Shown here one piece after another: positions 10,781-21,109 of a DNA stretch of 64,000 nt; within the stretch, counting starts at the first letter, position 1, and every line of letters begins with the position of its first letter. The position numbers and the translations under genes are program-made. The notes under the pieces were generated by a model. The model saw only the letters and a list, made by a program, of their open reading frames with translations, was not told the DNA's origin and ran no database searches. Source of the stretch: Gonatopus flavifemur (Eukaryota > Arthropoda > Insecta > Hymenoptera > Dryinidae); the NCBI GenBank assembly GCA_018340375.1, contig JAFFJZ010000007.1:23224001-23288000 (forward strand), given 5' to 3'.

Positions 10781-11235
10781 TAGGCTCCTTCTTGATTCTT
10801 TTATTCTCAATGTTTTGAGGGATTATAACAATGTGATAGGCTGAAAAACGAGGTATTTTTGGGGATTTTTTTTTTAAAAACGGTTGCTTCGATTGACTTG
10901 AAATTTGATATGTTTATTAAATAAGTTATGAAGTACGCAAAAAAAATTCCGTCATATACATGGTCCTAATTAAGTACAAGAACGGCCGCGAGGTGACATA
11001 TAAAACAACTGACCTCCTTGCAGTTGACACCATAACTCCAACACCAAACACATCTAAAATCAAAAATTCCAAAAGATTATTAAATTATAGTAGAATAGCA
11101 ATCATATCATCGGAGGGTATTATCGTAATAGTTGATCGTATTTGAGTGGAATACACTTCTTACAAGAAGGTAATACAAAGTAGGTTGAATCTCATCAATA
11201 AGTCTTAAGCAGAGAAGGTGTGTGCACAAATAGAA
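10781..11235. other. no gene seen
   Basis: Low-complexity A+T-rich sequence between the ACTCTT block and the LINE fragment; the left part may be the 3' untranslated tail of the minus-strand LINE. Confidence 0.3.
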
Positions 11236-11250
11236 AAAATAAGAACAAAG

Positions 11251-12531
11251 TTATAAATTGTGAATTGCGAGCTGTACATTGTATGCACTTCTTCTTGAGG
11301 TAAATAAACAAGAATAAATCTTAATCCGAAAGCTTTCTGCTTTACTTAAGGTCGTTATTTTGATAGCACATATTGCCAGTAATTTTAACATTTCCAAAAT
11401 GTAGCGATATACCATTTTAAGTTCATATTTGTTATATTTCCCTAACACGTCCTTAATTTGAAGTTGATCTAAGTTACAAAATGTCAGATATTTCTCTCTT
11501 AGCGGACTATATATTGGACATCTACATATTGAATGCTCAGTAGTTTCAAGTTCATTTAAGTTACAGACTAAACATATTTCGGTGGACTTTATTTCATGAG
11601 TAATTCCCTGACATCTGATTTTTTGTTCATAATTATGTACCAGACGGCAGTTAACCATGACCCTTTGCCAGTCCAAGGGGCATTGCAGATCAAGATACCA
11701 TTCTACAGCCGGTGTAGGCCCCAGTTCAAATATCATTTCCTCTCAATTTATTTCCCAGAGCTATGAAAAAATCCTCTTTCTGTTCCATCATTTCTGAAGT
11801 GCTGAGGTTATCCCAGATATCCTCGTGCCCCCACAGGCCCAAATAGTACCCAAACTGTGCCGTCCAGTTGAATGCCGCTTCACAGGTAGACAAGGCAAAA
11901 CTCATGCAGTATATCAAAACATACTCTTGGTTATCTGCATTGAGGCATATCCAATAATCTAGTCAGTCGAACCCAGGCAAGCTTCATAGCTCCATCAATC
12001 ACCGGTAATAGACCTAATTCCAGTCTTAACGAACACTGTAAAAAAAATTTGTTGAATTCCAAACAAAAATGCTTGGAAATTTACAAACTTGGTTTGGAAA
12101 AATAATTTCCGAACTTTTTTTGTGAATTGCCGAACAAAAGTTTGTGAATTTTCAAAAATCTTCGTGAAATCACAAAATTTTTTGAATGTTTACAAACTTT
12201 TATTTGGTAATTTACAAAAAAAGTTTGTGTAAGAAACTGCCGAACTTCTTTGGCAGTTTAGGATGTATATTTTTTACAGTGGATAGCTCGGAGCATTTCT
12301 AGGCAATACAAACAGTTTCTTAAAGAATTCATCTTGAACTATTTCAATCTCTTTTTCGTACCTTAGGTCCCATACTGGGAAGCTGTATAACATTACTGTG
12401 GTAATCATGGAGTTATAAAGCTTTACCTCGGTAGTCTAAGTATCTGATTTGCTTGCAGTCAATATTGAAAGAACCGTTCCCGCTGCTTGCCTCAGTTTTT
12501 TAACAGCATTCTGTACTGAACCCAGCCCTCG
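11251..12531 (-). pseudogene. non-LTR retrotransposon (LINE) ORF2 3' fragment
   Basis: LINE ORF2 proteins reverse-transcribe their own RNA at a nicked target. Reading leftward from 12531, fragments read as the region after the reverse transcriptase core: GLGSVQNAVKKLRQAAG, a stop, VKLYNSMITTVMLYSFPVWD and FFKKLFVLPRNAPSY. After the MITE at 12034-12281 it resumes with VRLELGLLPVIDGAMKLAW, then WTAQFGYYLGLWGHEDIWD. From 11736 a 161-residue open frame runs to the end with a CCHC cluster, CLVC then TEHSICRCP, as in C-terminal zinc motifs of many LINE proteins. Stops, frameshifts and the MITE interruption mark it as dead, and the 5' part is absent. The clade (Jockey/CR1/R1-like) cannot be settled. 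Confidence 0.75.
12034..12281. mobile_element. CACTGTAAAAAA MITE inside the LINE (248 bp)
   Basis: Both ends begin CACTGTAAAAAA. The interior has repeated short palindromes built from TTTACAAAC and TTTGGAAA. It splits the LINE reading between the NAPSY and RLELG segments. Flanks AA and GA leave no clear duplication. Confidence 0.65.
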
Positions 12532-12758
12532 CACGGAGAAAAAAGTATTGCTGGCATAACAAACAAGTTTGTTACTATAGCGCCTGCAAAAAAAATTAGC
12601 TGAAAGAGCGAGAAAAATGATTGACACAACTACACTTTTTTGCTGATATAAACAAATTTGTTAACAGAACTAACGTCTCAGCTGCTCGAGTGAATATTTT
12701 TGCAAGGACAACAAATTTCTTTGTAGGCGCTATAGTAGCAAACCATTTTTTCTCCGTG
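12532..12758. mobile_element. CACGGAGAAAA MITE, family M-B copy 1 (227 bp)
   Basis: Left CACGGAGAAAAAAGTATTGC; right (other strand) CACGGAGAAAAAATGGTTTG. CG flanks both sides (12530-12531 and 12759-12760). The inner arms share CTATAGCGCC and AACAAA. A reverse-oriented relative occupies about 27040-27270. It sits at the upstream border of the LINE fragment. Confidence 0.75.
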
Positions 12759-13065
12759 CGTGAGGAGCTTTTTATAGTGATGAAAGAATTAAACTATCTT
12801 GTCATTCTTCGTTCCGGAGCTATAACAATTTAAACTTGCTGATTTCTGATTGGCTAAAAGCCAAAAACTTTCAAATCGGTATACCTTCGAATTGGAAAAT
12901 AATAGGGGAGTTCAATTTTTCGCCAGACATCCGCCGTGTTCCAACTTAGCAACTGGTGTCAGGTTCAAGTATAAAGGACACAACGCTTTTGAGAGATTTG
13001 GATTTGAAGAAAAAAATCTAACAACGCTGATATCTCAAGAACAAGGGCTCCAAAAAATTTTTTTC
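12759..13065. other. no gene seen
   Basis: About 300 bp without a recognised feature. The continuation of the LINE frame upstream of the MITE is not apparent here. Confidence 0.25.
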
Positions 13066-13196
13066 ATACGAAATATTGTTGCACTTGGCTGCAGAATATG
13101 CCCTTAAAATATAATCTACGCAGCTCATTTCATATGGAATATTGTTGCACTTGGCTGCAGAATATGCCCTTAAAATATAATCTACGCAGCTCAGGT
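13066..13196. repeat. two-copy 66-bp tandem duplication
   Basis: The segment beginning AATATTGTTGCACTTGGCTG is present at 13072 and again at 13138, identical over more than 50 bp through ATAATCTACGCAGCTCA. The identity suggests a recent duplication. Confidence 0.85.
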
Positions 13197-13230
13197 CACC
13201 CTGTATATACTCGATGAAATAATTAAATGA

Positions 13231-13590
13231 TTACCGATTCCGTAGTCAGTCAGAGTCATATCAATACTGTTATATTGAATATTGAACATATCGAATGATC
13301 AAATCAATTCTGGCACAATGCTGGCGCGACTTCGGTTTACTACACAACCAAGTTGCCACGAATATTGTTTCAACGTCAATTTATTACCGATTATGTAGTC
13401 GGCCAGTGTTTCACCAATGCTGACACATTGTTGTCAATTCAACATATTGGATGATCATTCCAAGTCTGGCTCAGTACTGACGCAGGATTGTCTCAGTAAA
13501 GTGATTGTGTTGTTGGGAAGATCAGTGGAATCCTAATCCACTACCAATTCTGTATTAGAACAACGTTGCATCAATACTAGTGTGTGTTAT
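13231..13590. repeat. degenerate ~155-bp tandem repeat
   Basis: ATTACCGATTCCGTAGTCAG at 13231 recurs as ATTACCGATTATGTAGTCGG at about 13383 and as CTACCAATTCTGTATTAGAA at about 13541. Each is followed by similar text (CAATACTG/CAATGCTG, AACATAT, GAATGATCA/GGATGATCA, CTGGC). Two and a bit diverged units, minisatellite-like. Confidence 0.55.
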
Positions 13591-13681
13591 CGTCTTTTCT
13601 TTTCATTCCACCATCCAACCAACTCTTTTAACCCTGTAAACAACCTTGTGAACCCTGCTTTCAATGATTTTTGTAGTGTTG

Positions 13682-13855
13682 CCGCGAGCTTCGAGTCGAG
13701 CTCACAAAGGTTTTCTTCGAGCCGAGCCACATCGAGTTTCAAGCCGAGCTTCGAGCCGAGCCGACCTCACGTCAAAAGCTCGACGAGTTGAGGTTCCTGA
13801 CTCGAGTCGAGCTAAGCCGAATCGAGCCGAGCTCATGTTGAAAGCCCGACGAGCT
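13682..13855. repeat. GAGCCGAGC subterminal repeats, left end of hAT
   Basis: Repeated CGAGTCGAGC/CGAGCCGAGC units within 170 bp of the hAT left terminus. The right counterpart is at 18245-18347, inverted. Confidence 0.75.
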
Positions 13856-13911
13856 GCTCTCATTATAAGCTTCTTATATAATACACTAAACTGTTGACTA
13901 CCGGAGCACTA

Positions 13912-14503
13912 GGGTAAGTGTGCCAATATTGCACCACTTAAGAACCTGACTCCATTTCTTGGTATAAAAAATTGATAAAATAAAAATCTCATGCACATAA
14001 AATTTCTCTTAACTTATACAATAATACTTCCATAACGAGACAGGGAGAAAATGGAAGGCGAACTTGATATTAAATAAATAAATAATGGACAATCTTTTCC
14101 TAAATTGCATTTTGGGTGCTTAAATTGCACCATATACATTTAATACATCTGTGTACGCCTCCAGTTTATTTTGGATTAAGAGGAATGTGTCCGATTGAAA
14201 GTTAAGACATTTTATTACTAAGATCAACTACTTTAAGATCATATCCTGAGAGTTTTCCTTGTCGTATAGAGAAATATAAACTTGACGTTTTATCAACACA
14301 AGAAATTAACCTGAAAACAGACAAGTTCACAAAATTCGCTGTAACAAAAGTAAAATGTGCATCAGCAAATCAAAACTCAGTGAGGTAACTGGATTGGAGT
14401 TCAAGTTCATGTTTTACTCGCGTAAAGGATTGTGTGCATCTCCGTTTCACCGATACGCCAGTGGTGCAATTTAAGCAATGGTGCGAATTAGGCGCACTTC
14501 CCC
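13912..14503. mobile_element. GGGTAAGTG-ended TA MITE inside hAT (592 bp)
   Basis: Left GGGTAAGTGTGCCAATATTG; right (other strand) GGGGAAGTGCGCCTAATTCG. TA flanks at 13910-13911 and 14504-14505. Further inside, GCACCA/TTAAATTGCACCA repeats occur on both sides. It shares the GGGTAAG start with 15853-18103. Confidence 0.75.
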
Positions 14504-14700
14504 TATATGAGTTTCTCATTTTTTGAATTCATATTTATATCAAAATATGCAGAGAATTCACTTTTTCTCTTGGTTGTATTGATACTGATTCTGTTTGATT
14601 CCATGGTAACGGGATCATCATCATCAGTAATGTCGTTCCCACTTTCATTATTTGGAGAATCTACTTTTTGCCGTTTAACTTTTTTCTGATCCACACTCAT
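14503..14700 (-). CDS. 65-codon open frame, possible transposase N-terminus
   Basis: A true ATG (14700) opens a 65-residue frame. It begins MSVDQKKVKRQKV, a basic run like a nuclear localisation signal, then has an acidic patch (ITDDDDP) and KRKSEFSAYFD. The latter faintly recalls the start of a BED finger, but the zinc ligands are not visible. It ends in TAG right at the TA target duplication of the adjacent MITE. It lies inside the hAT element and could be the relic of its transposase exon 1. Function unknown; the alternative is chance. Confidence 0.25.
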   Translation of the reverse strand: MSVDQKKVKRQKVDSPNNESGNDITDDDDPVTMESNRISINTTKRKSEFSAYFDINMNSKNEKLI

Positions 14701-15052
14701 ACTGTTGAATTATGAAAATATATGAATTAGGAAAGGACAGATGATTTCATTCAAAAAAGTGAGGGTTATAGAAAAAAAAATAAAACAATTGAATCTACTG
14801 ATTTCATCAACTATTTACAAGACCATTGTTCGAAAAATGAGCCAGGAGTGATTCAAGTGTAATTCAGATAGCAGAAAATTTATTCTGTAAAATTAGATTA
14901 TCCATTGTGCTAACGAATGAATAAACAAAATTGGCTTGGTCCTAAAGTTGTACACACTACGGGTGATTATATATGTATTTGAAATTTACAATTGTCGCAT
15001 AATTTATGAGATGAATTGAAAAGTCGAGAGAACAAAAACATAGGTATTATAT

Positions 15053-15160
15053 CCCAAGTAACACAAGAAGTTCTGAGAATGTGCTCGAACATTCTAAGAA
15101 TGGTCCAGCACCTTCTTAGACTGTTCGAGCACATTCTTAGAACTTCTTGTGTTACTTGGG
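15053..15160. mobile_element. 108-bp CCCA-ended palindromic element
   Basis: Arms CCCAAGTAACACAAGAAG are inverted at both ends and extend through TTCTAAGAATGTGCTCGAAC. AT flanks both sides (15051-15052 and 15161-15162). Nearly a perfect hairpin with the CCCA signature and 2-bp duplication seen in larger elements here. No coding capacity. Confidence 0.8.
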
Positions 15161-15244
15161 ATTTTATAGGATGATGATGAAGACTCAATGATTAAAGTGA
15201 TTTATTTGATCCATCGTGTGATTAATAAATTAAAAGTATACTCT

Positions 15245-15330
15245 CTAAATTCCTTGGAGTGAAAAATCCACTCTTGAAGAATGAAAATACTGCCAGTCTG
15301 AGAAGAGTGAGAAGTCCACTCCAAGTTCAC
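15245..15330. repeat. fragment of the ACTCTT repeat family
   Basis: Matches the reverse complement of about 10690-10770 through CTTGGAGTGAAAAATCCAC and GAAAATACTG. Lies between the 15053-15160 hairpin and the CACGG-ended element. Confidence 0.5.
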
Positions 15331-15861
15331 ATTTACGTGAACTTGTGTAACTAGAGTTTAAGTAAGAAAAACGTAAGGCGCAGCCTCACGGTCTCAAGTT
15401 CACGTTCAAGTAAACCGTGATTATTCCGAAAGAGTGTCAGCCCGACGCTCGATTGGCTCGAAATTTGATATCCCGAATGAGAATAATCCCGAAATATAAC
15501 TATACTTTATTATTCGTGCGCTAATGAGATAAAAAGTCACCTTAAGAAGATGCTAGCATCTATATAAAACCTCTCTTTCTATCATATGATTGCGTCTGTT
15601 TCTAACAAATGATGCGATTTACCGACGCTAGTACACGGAGAAAAGAGATCTTCAAACAATAGTAAAGTTCACTGACATACGTAGCACAGCCGCCCCCGAT
15701 ATGTGGCATATTAAATTATATCACGTCGCATTTTGATTTGTAGGCACATAAAATTCAAATTCAGTAATGGAAATCACAGAAATTCTCATAGTGATTCACA
15801 AAGATACTACATGGCATTACACTTTGTAATAGTTCACATCACATAATCAATAGGGTAAGAG

Positions 15862-17880
15862 CCCACGTAACCAAAAACGCTTTCGAAATGCATTTTACCA
15901 AAGCATTTGAAATATATTTTCAATGCATTCATTTAATGTATTCAAATACATTTTAAATGTACGTAATGTATTTCAAATGCATTTGTCAAAATGCATTTCA
16001 AATTCTTTTAATAAGATCGTCAAATAGGACTATTATGGGACGCTTAAAATGCATAGTGAATACACCTATAAATGCATTTCAAAACTATTAATTATAACAT
16101 TGGATTCATATACCATATGCATTGAAAATTGACTTTAAATGCATGGGAAATACTCTTGTGAAGCTTAAAACTGATTCTATAAAAGTATTAATTTTGCAAT
16201 TAGATTAACAAAATTTACATTTATCAAAACCACTCGATTTATACTTGGAATGCATTTTTTTTGGGTTTGTAATACTGCAATGGGGTCCCCTTTGGGATCA
16301 CTCTGCTTTTATTTACGAAGACTATAATCAGCAAATATTTAAAGCAATTCGTTCTTCAAAAAATGTCTTATATCAAGTGTCAAATAATATTCTCACCGAG
16401 CGTTCCATATCTTCTATCTTTACGCATGATCTCTTCGAAGATACATTTAAGGAAAATTATCATAATGTCACAGAGACAATCCAACTAAAATCAGGAAATG
16501 GATGTGTGACAATGCTTTTACCGTCTAGCGATACTGTTGGTAATGATCATCGGTTAGCTCTTATTTCATCTGGTATTAATATAAGAAGAGATGAACAAGT
16601 TATGTATTGTAATCGTATTGTATTAAATACGGAACTCCTGCATTCGAAATCACATAGGCTCGTTAAAAAAAAAAATAACTACATAGTACTTTTAAAATCT
16701 AAACAATTTTTCTCTATTGAACAATTTATACTCATAAAGGAAAGTTGTTATGCAATTGGGAGATATTACGCTCCAAATAACTCATATAAGTTTAATTCTA
16801 GCACTCAAATGAATCCTGTACATTTCTATTGTTTGAAAAAAGATATTGAGCCTCTAAGTGCTATTTCAGTTTGGGAAATTTGTACGAAAGTTGTGTTTAT
16901 GCATTGTAATCACCTCCCAGCTCATGTAGCTTGTGTTCCGCCGAATCATTGGGAGGTGTTAACATAAAATTGATTATTATTTACGGAATTTTATAAGTCT
17001 GTACGTTATGGAATTATTGTATTTGAATCACCTGGAATAAACAGGATGAAACTTCATAAAATATATTCTCAGTTACATCAATCGTTTCTTGTATCATCAC
17101 TTCCACATTTTTAAGAGGAGAATGCAAAATTATTGGGTACATCAAAGTAAAACTCCAAATGGCACAGTTCTTGAGACATCGCAAAAATTATTTTTAGATT
17201 CCTAAAGAAAACAAATGCATCAGTTTTCAAAGTTTAAAAGATATCTCAAATAGTAACAACATATATATGTATATATTATTGAGAAAAAGTTTGGAAATTT
17301 CACTTGGGATATTTTTCGAACTATGAGAACTGTTGTATCCAATTTTTTCTTAGAAATTTATAAACAATCTTTTTGATACCTCAAAAATTTTGTCTGTCTA
17401 CATATGGTTGATGATAGAAAACCGAATTACATTTATTTCACATGCTGTAGAAGCATCTTCAAAGATAAAGAATGATTTTGATGCCATGAAGTGCAATTTG
17501 TATGAAATATTTTTCAAACCATCCAGGATGTATTTTACTTACAAATCTTGATTAAAGCCCCATCAAGTGCTTGATTTTAAATTTCTATTTGTTTGAATAC
17601 ATCAATAATATCTTCTTCCCAAATTCATTTGAAGTATTATGATTATAATATCAAATTAAAAAAAAAACATTTGGAATGTATTTTATTCACATTCTGATAA
17701 ATACATTTTCACAAAAGTTTTCAAAATATATTTCAAAAAGTATTTCAAAAACACCTTTTCTCAACAATACTTTTTAAATGCATTTGAAATCTTTTACGAA
17801 AAATCCTTTATTCCAAAAACGATTTTAAATTCATCCGATGCATTTAAAATACATTTTAGAAGTATTTTTGGTTACGTGGG
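15862..17880 (+). mobile_element. CCCA-ended CACTA/EnSpm-like element (2019 bp)
   Basis: TIRs: CCCACGTAACCAAAAA at both ends, perfect over 16 bp. Flanks AG (15860-15861) and AG (17881-17882), a 2-bp duplication. The first 250 bp and last 300 bp are packed with variants of the palindrome AAATGCATTT / AATGTATTT, like CACTA subterminal repeats. The middle encodes a transposase-like C-terminal fragment (16209-16967). The N-terminal part, which should carry the DDE core, is absent, so it could only have moved with help. Confidence 0.85.
16209..16967 (+). pseudogene. CACTA/EnSpm-type transposase, C-terminal fragment
   Basis: The frame is open from the stop at 16206 to TAA at 16965, about 252 codons, with no ATG near its beginning; an upstream exon is presumably missing. 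Its start contains QWGPLWDHSAFIYEDYNQQI followed by KAIRSSKNVLYQV. This pattern (GPLW, aromatic-rich, E-x-x-N) follows the catalytic core in animal CACTA/EnSpm transposases and related plant domains; the assignment rests on recognition, not a search. The rest, with scattered Cys and Tyr and ending PPNHWEVLT, is not recognisable. It is the longest uninterrupted frame in the window. CACTA transposases mobilise elements by binding subterminal repeats, which fits the AAATGCATTT arrays here. Confidence 0.6.
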
Positions 17881-18244
17881 AGACCCGATAGCCGATCAGT
17901 GAACGTACACCCGATCAGTCCTTATATTGTAGGTTTTTCTGGTTTAGTTGTGCAAAAAGTCTTCAACAAAAATATTTTCTGTAAATCATAGATCGAAAAT
18001 TAACTTTTTTATTTGAAACTCACAGCTAAATTACTTCGTAAATTTATGTAATGATGAAAATGATCGAGTTCTAGTCCCTGATCGGGTATAGGGTCTCTTA
18101 CCTTGAATTACAAAGCTCATTCTACTGAAAATATATTGAAAACAATTTATTGCTATGTTAAATAGTGAACTCTGCTATCTTCCAAAGAGGCACTTTTCTG
18201 CGTGTATCACCTCAAGACATGTTGATACTTCTTTGAATTACGCT

Positions 18245-18347
18245 CCCAGCTCGTCTAGCTCGCAGCGAGCCGAGCTTCGAGCCGAGCCGTGATTTTAAAA
18301 TTGCGAGCCGAGCCGAGCCAATGTTCAAAACTCGACTCGGCTCGCGG
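18245..18347. repeat. GAGCCGAGC subterminal repeats, right end of hAT
   Basis: CGAGCCGAGC-type repeats ending in CTCGACTCGGCTCGCGG beside the right TIR. G+C-rich against an A+T-rich background, like the left array. Confidence 0.75.
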
Positions 18348-18363
18348 AAACACTAGATTTTTG

Positions 18364-19410
18364 TGTAGGGTAGTAATAATCCATTCCTCTTCATCAGATA
18401 CTTCATCAAAACTGAAGGATAAATATCTTCCTGAAAAACGTATTCTCGAATTATTCTTCGATTGCCACAGTAATTGAAACAGCAACGATAATCAACATGC
18501 TATGTCCTTAAAGATTTTCCTCTTTGAGGAGAATAGAATGCTTCAGTCGGATGGAAACAAATCCATCATCTCTGAACTGTGAGTTGATATTGTTTCTATT
18601 CAGTGTACCATTTCTTTTGCAATTCTAGATTCGTAAAATCGAAAGCGATTATCATGCGCTAACGAGCAAAGCTCTACAAAGGAATATAAAAAATCTTGTC
18701 CATTATAAATTAAAGCTGAAAGGGATTCCACAATAAGATGGTTCTTTTCCATTTATTCAATTTGACGTTGTTTTCAATATTCGCAAAAGAACTGGTATAA
18801 TTTGAATAAACATACTTTAGAAAATGTAGATGTTGATGAATTTTATTACATCGAAGAATATTGTAATCTTTTATTTATTTTTGAAATGATAAGGAAGACG
18901 CATTATTGTAAAAGTTTATTGTAACCATTAACATCCAATTCAAAAATCGATCATTTCAGATAAAACTTAACGCACGTATAAAACGTGGAAAAGAATTTAC
19001 GAGACATCTCACTGGAATGAAATATTCATAACTTTTGAAAGACTTTTATACTTTCCACTCCCGATTTTACACCATCATAGATTGTTTAGTGGAAGTTTCT
19101 TTTTTTTTCCTACAAGCTTTTAGGAAGGCAGGTGTTTTTATCTCCAAAGATGGTTCTTAATTGGCAAGTGCGTTAACGTGAAGTAAGAACGTAATTAGAC
19201 ATAACGCGTGCTTCTTGCAAAGTTTCTGAACTTTTGAAAGTAAATTTTGTAGATTTATATTGAACAACATTTTTTCTCCAAATCGATAGCTTGAAACAAT
19301 TTACCTTTCATTAAAGAGTCTTTTCATAAGATGAAAATTCACGGTTGATTCTTTTTTTTTATAATATTTATATGTTTCAAAATATGGACATACATTTGTT
19401 AAAGGGGAGA
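18364..19410. other. no gene seen
   Basis: A+T-rich sequence. A minus-strand frame from 18485 contains an acidic SFDEVSDEEEW stretch but runs into the hAT end, so I do not call it as a gene. Confidence 0.25.
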
Positions 19411-19833
19411 GATCAATTGATAAGCTAAGGGCAAAAGTGATACTCAAATTGTTGTCAAGCAAAAACAGGACAGAAACTTTTATGAGCAAGAATAGAACGT
19501 CAAAAGTTCCGAACAAAAACGATACACCTATAATTCAGAACAAAAGAGCGACCACAGAAATCTCCGGGCAAAAATGAAACACTGAAAAGCTCGAGCAAAA
19601 ATGAACCAACGCATAACCCAATTTTGTATTTATGCGCTGGTTCGTTTTTGCTCGAGGTCTTCGAGTGTTTCATTTTTGCCCGGAGATTTGTGTGGTCGCT
19701 CTTTTGTTCTGAATTATAGGTGTATCGTTTTTGTTCGGAACTTTTGACGTTCTATTCTTGCTCATAAAAGTTTCTGTCCTGTTTTTGCTTGACAACAATT
19801 TGAGTGTCATTTCTGCTCAGCGTATCAATTCAT
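19411..19833. repeat. 423-bp long hairpin
   Basis: Two arms of about 205 bp (19411-19616 and 19630-19833) are near-perfect reverse complements with a loop of about 13 bp. Repeated units AGCAAAAA/GGGCAAAAATGAAACAC occur in the arms. No clean TIR signature or target duplication, so its class is unknown. If transcribed it would form a long double-stranded RNA. Confidence 0.85.
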
Positions 19834-19845
19834 CCTCATGAATAA

Positions 19846-20045
19846 CACGGAAAAAAGAAAATGGAGAAATTTACCGTATAGGATGACAACGCGTCGCTTC
19901 GAGTCTTTGAATGGGAATTTTTACAAAATATATTGTCGAATTGTGAATTATTTGACAAGATATTTTGTAAAAATTTCCATTTAAAAACTTGAAGCGACGC
20001 GTTGTCATCCTATACGGCAAATTTCTCCCTTTTCTTTTTTCCATG
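19846..20045. mobile_element. CACGG-ended palindromic MITE (200 bp)
   Basis: Left CACGGAAAAAAGAAAATGG; right (other strand) CATGGAAAAAAGAAAAGGG; arms continue through ACCGTATAGGATGACAACGC for about 85 bp. AA flanks both sides. The outer 16 bp match the M-A MITE family while the interior is unrelated, so the two may share a transposase. Confidence 0.75.
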
Positions 20046-20088
20046 AACGAACGATCTCTATAGTTTTCGACACAGTTCGTTGATACTC

Positions 20089-21107
20089 CCCTAGTAGAAA
20101 TATAATTAGTTTTCCCTATCACTGATGAGGCACTGATGAGGAAACGCTAATCAGGAAAAACTGATCATTTACTTATTGGGAACTGATTTGTCTAATATGA
20201 TTATTAAAATTCATATGAAACTGATCAAATTCTGACAAGTTATTGCCTTTATTCGCAAGAAATATTGATAGCGTAAATGTTCATAAAAAATATTCGGTTT
20301 AAAAAACATATTGATTGTTATTGAAGTGATATATTGCAATTGTGAAATTGCACATATTTCCGATATGTCTTGACCAAAATTTGAAGTATCTCAAAGAAAT
20401 TGAATCGAATTGGTTCAGATTATTTGATCCTGGGTTTGCTGTATCAAATCGATGAAACCTAACCTCAATAATTATAAAGAGTATATGCACATAACAAAGC
20501 TACCTTGGAAATTGTTAGATTTTGTAAGGTTATGGTATAAAAGGAGATGAGGTGTAATATGTATACTTATATTCTTTCTTGTTGTGAAATAATATAGTTT
20601 TGTTATTTATTATGAGTAAGTATAGTAGTAACTTGAATATTATCTCATGATTGAGGTGGAAACACCATACATATGGTTTGATATATTTTTTGTCCTTAAC
20701 CAAAACTCCTACATTTTATCTAAGAAAAAGTCTAGGAAAATTTTTCCTACGGGTTTTGCTGAAAATTTACTTTTTAATCCTTGGAAACATCTTAGACAAA
20801 AACATAAATTATTATTTGAGTGAAGAATCATCAATTTAGTCTTATAATTTCATATCTTCATCGACATAACCTGCATTTTTGTGGGTGATAAATGCTTCGT
20901 TAGTTACTCGCAAATAACTCATCAACTACCGATCAGTCCCTTATCAGTTACTCGCTCATATCTGCTCAGTTTCTTCAATCAGTTTCTGATTAGTCAGAGC
21001 GTTACACCCCTTGTCGGAAACTTGTAAGTTTCCTGATCAGTCCCTGATCAGTGAAATGGAAAACTGATCAGTGCCTCACCATTTGCTAGAGAAAATTTCT
21101 ACTAGGG
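20089..21107. mobile_element. CCCT-ended element with CTGATCAG subterminal repeats (1019 bp)
   Basis: Left CCCTAGTAGAAATATAAT; right (other strand) CCCTAGTAGAAATTTTCT. TC flanks both sides (20087-20088 and 21108-21109). Subterminal motifs ACTGATCAG, CAGTGCCTCA and TGATGAG recur in both orientations within 200 bp of each end. Centre A+T-rich, no transposase. Confidence 0.8.
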
Positions 21108-21109
21108 TC

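Larger units (their letters stand above)
15853..18103. mobile_element. GGGTAAGAG-ended MITE split by the CACTA-like element
   Basis: With the insertion removed, the left end reads GGGTAAGAG-ACCCGATAGC (15853-15861 joined to 17883) and the right end (other strand) reads AGGTAAGAGACCCTATACCC. Both then have CGATCAG. Left flank TA (15851-15852), right flank TG. The original MITE was about 230 bp. The CACTA-like element landed 9 bp inside its left end. Confidence 0.6.
15634..18204. mobile_element. CACGG-ended TA element, second level of the nest
   Basis: Left CACGGAGAAAAGAGATCTTC; right (other strand) CACGCAGAAAAGTGCCTC; both continue to a shared AGTTCACT. TA flanks at 15632-15633 and 18205-18206. 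Of its 2.57 kb, all but about 0.3 kb is later insertions (15853-18103). Confidence 0.6.
13674..18355. mobile_element. 4.7-kb hAT element hosting several other elements
   Basis: Left end TAGTGTTGCCGCGAGC; right end (other strand) TAGTGTTTCCGCGAGC. A perfect 8-bp duplication GATTTTTG flanks it (13666-13673 and 18356-18363). Just inside each end is an array of GAGCCGAGC-type repeats, plausible transposase-binding sites. After subtracting nested insertions (13912-14503, 15053-15160, 15634-18204) only about 1.4 kb of original sequence remains. A full hAT transposase is absent, though a short N-terminal-like frame lies at 14503-14700. Confidence 0.85.

Noticed and set aside
13066..13590. CRISPR-like repeat array
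   Set aside because: Units are direct duplications of 66 and about 155 bp without regular spacers, and the DNA is eukaryotic.
18255..18485. 76-codon minus-strand frame with an acidic SDEEEW stretch
   Set aside because: It crosses the hAT right end and reads through GAGCCGAGC repeats; an exon of a host gene cannot be excluded outside the element but is not supported.
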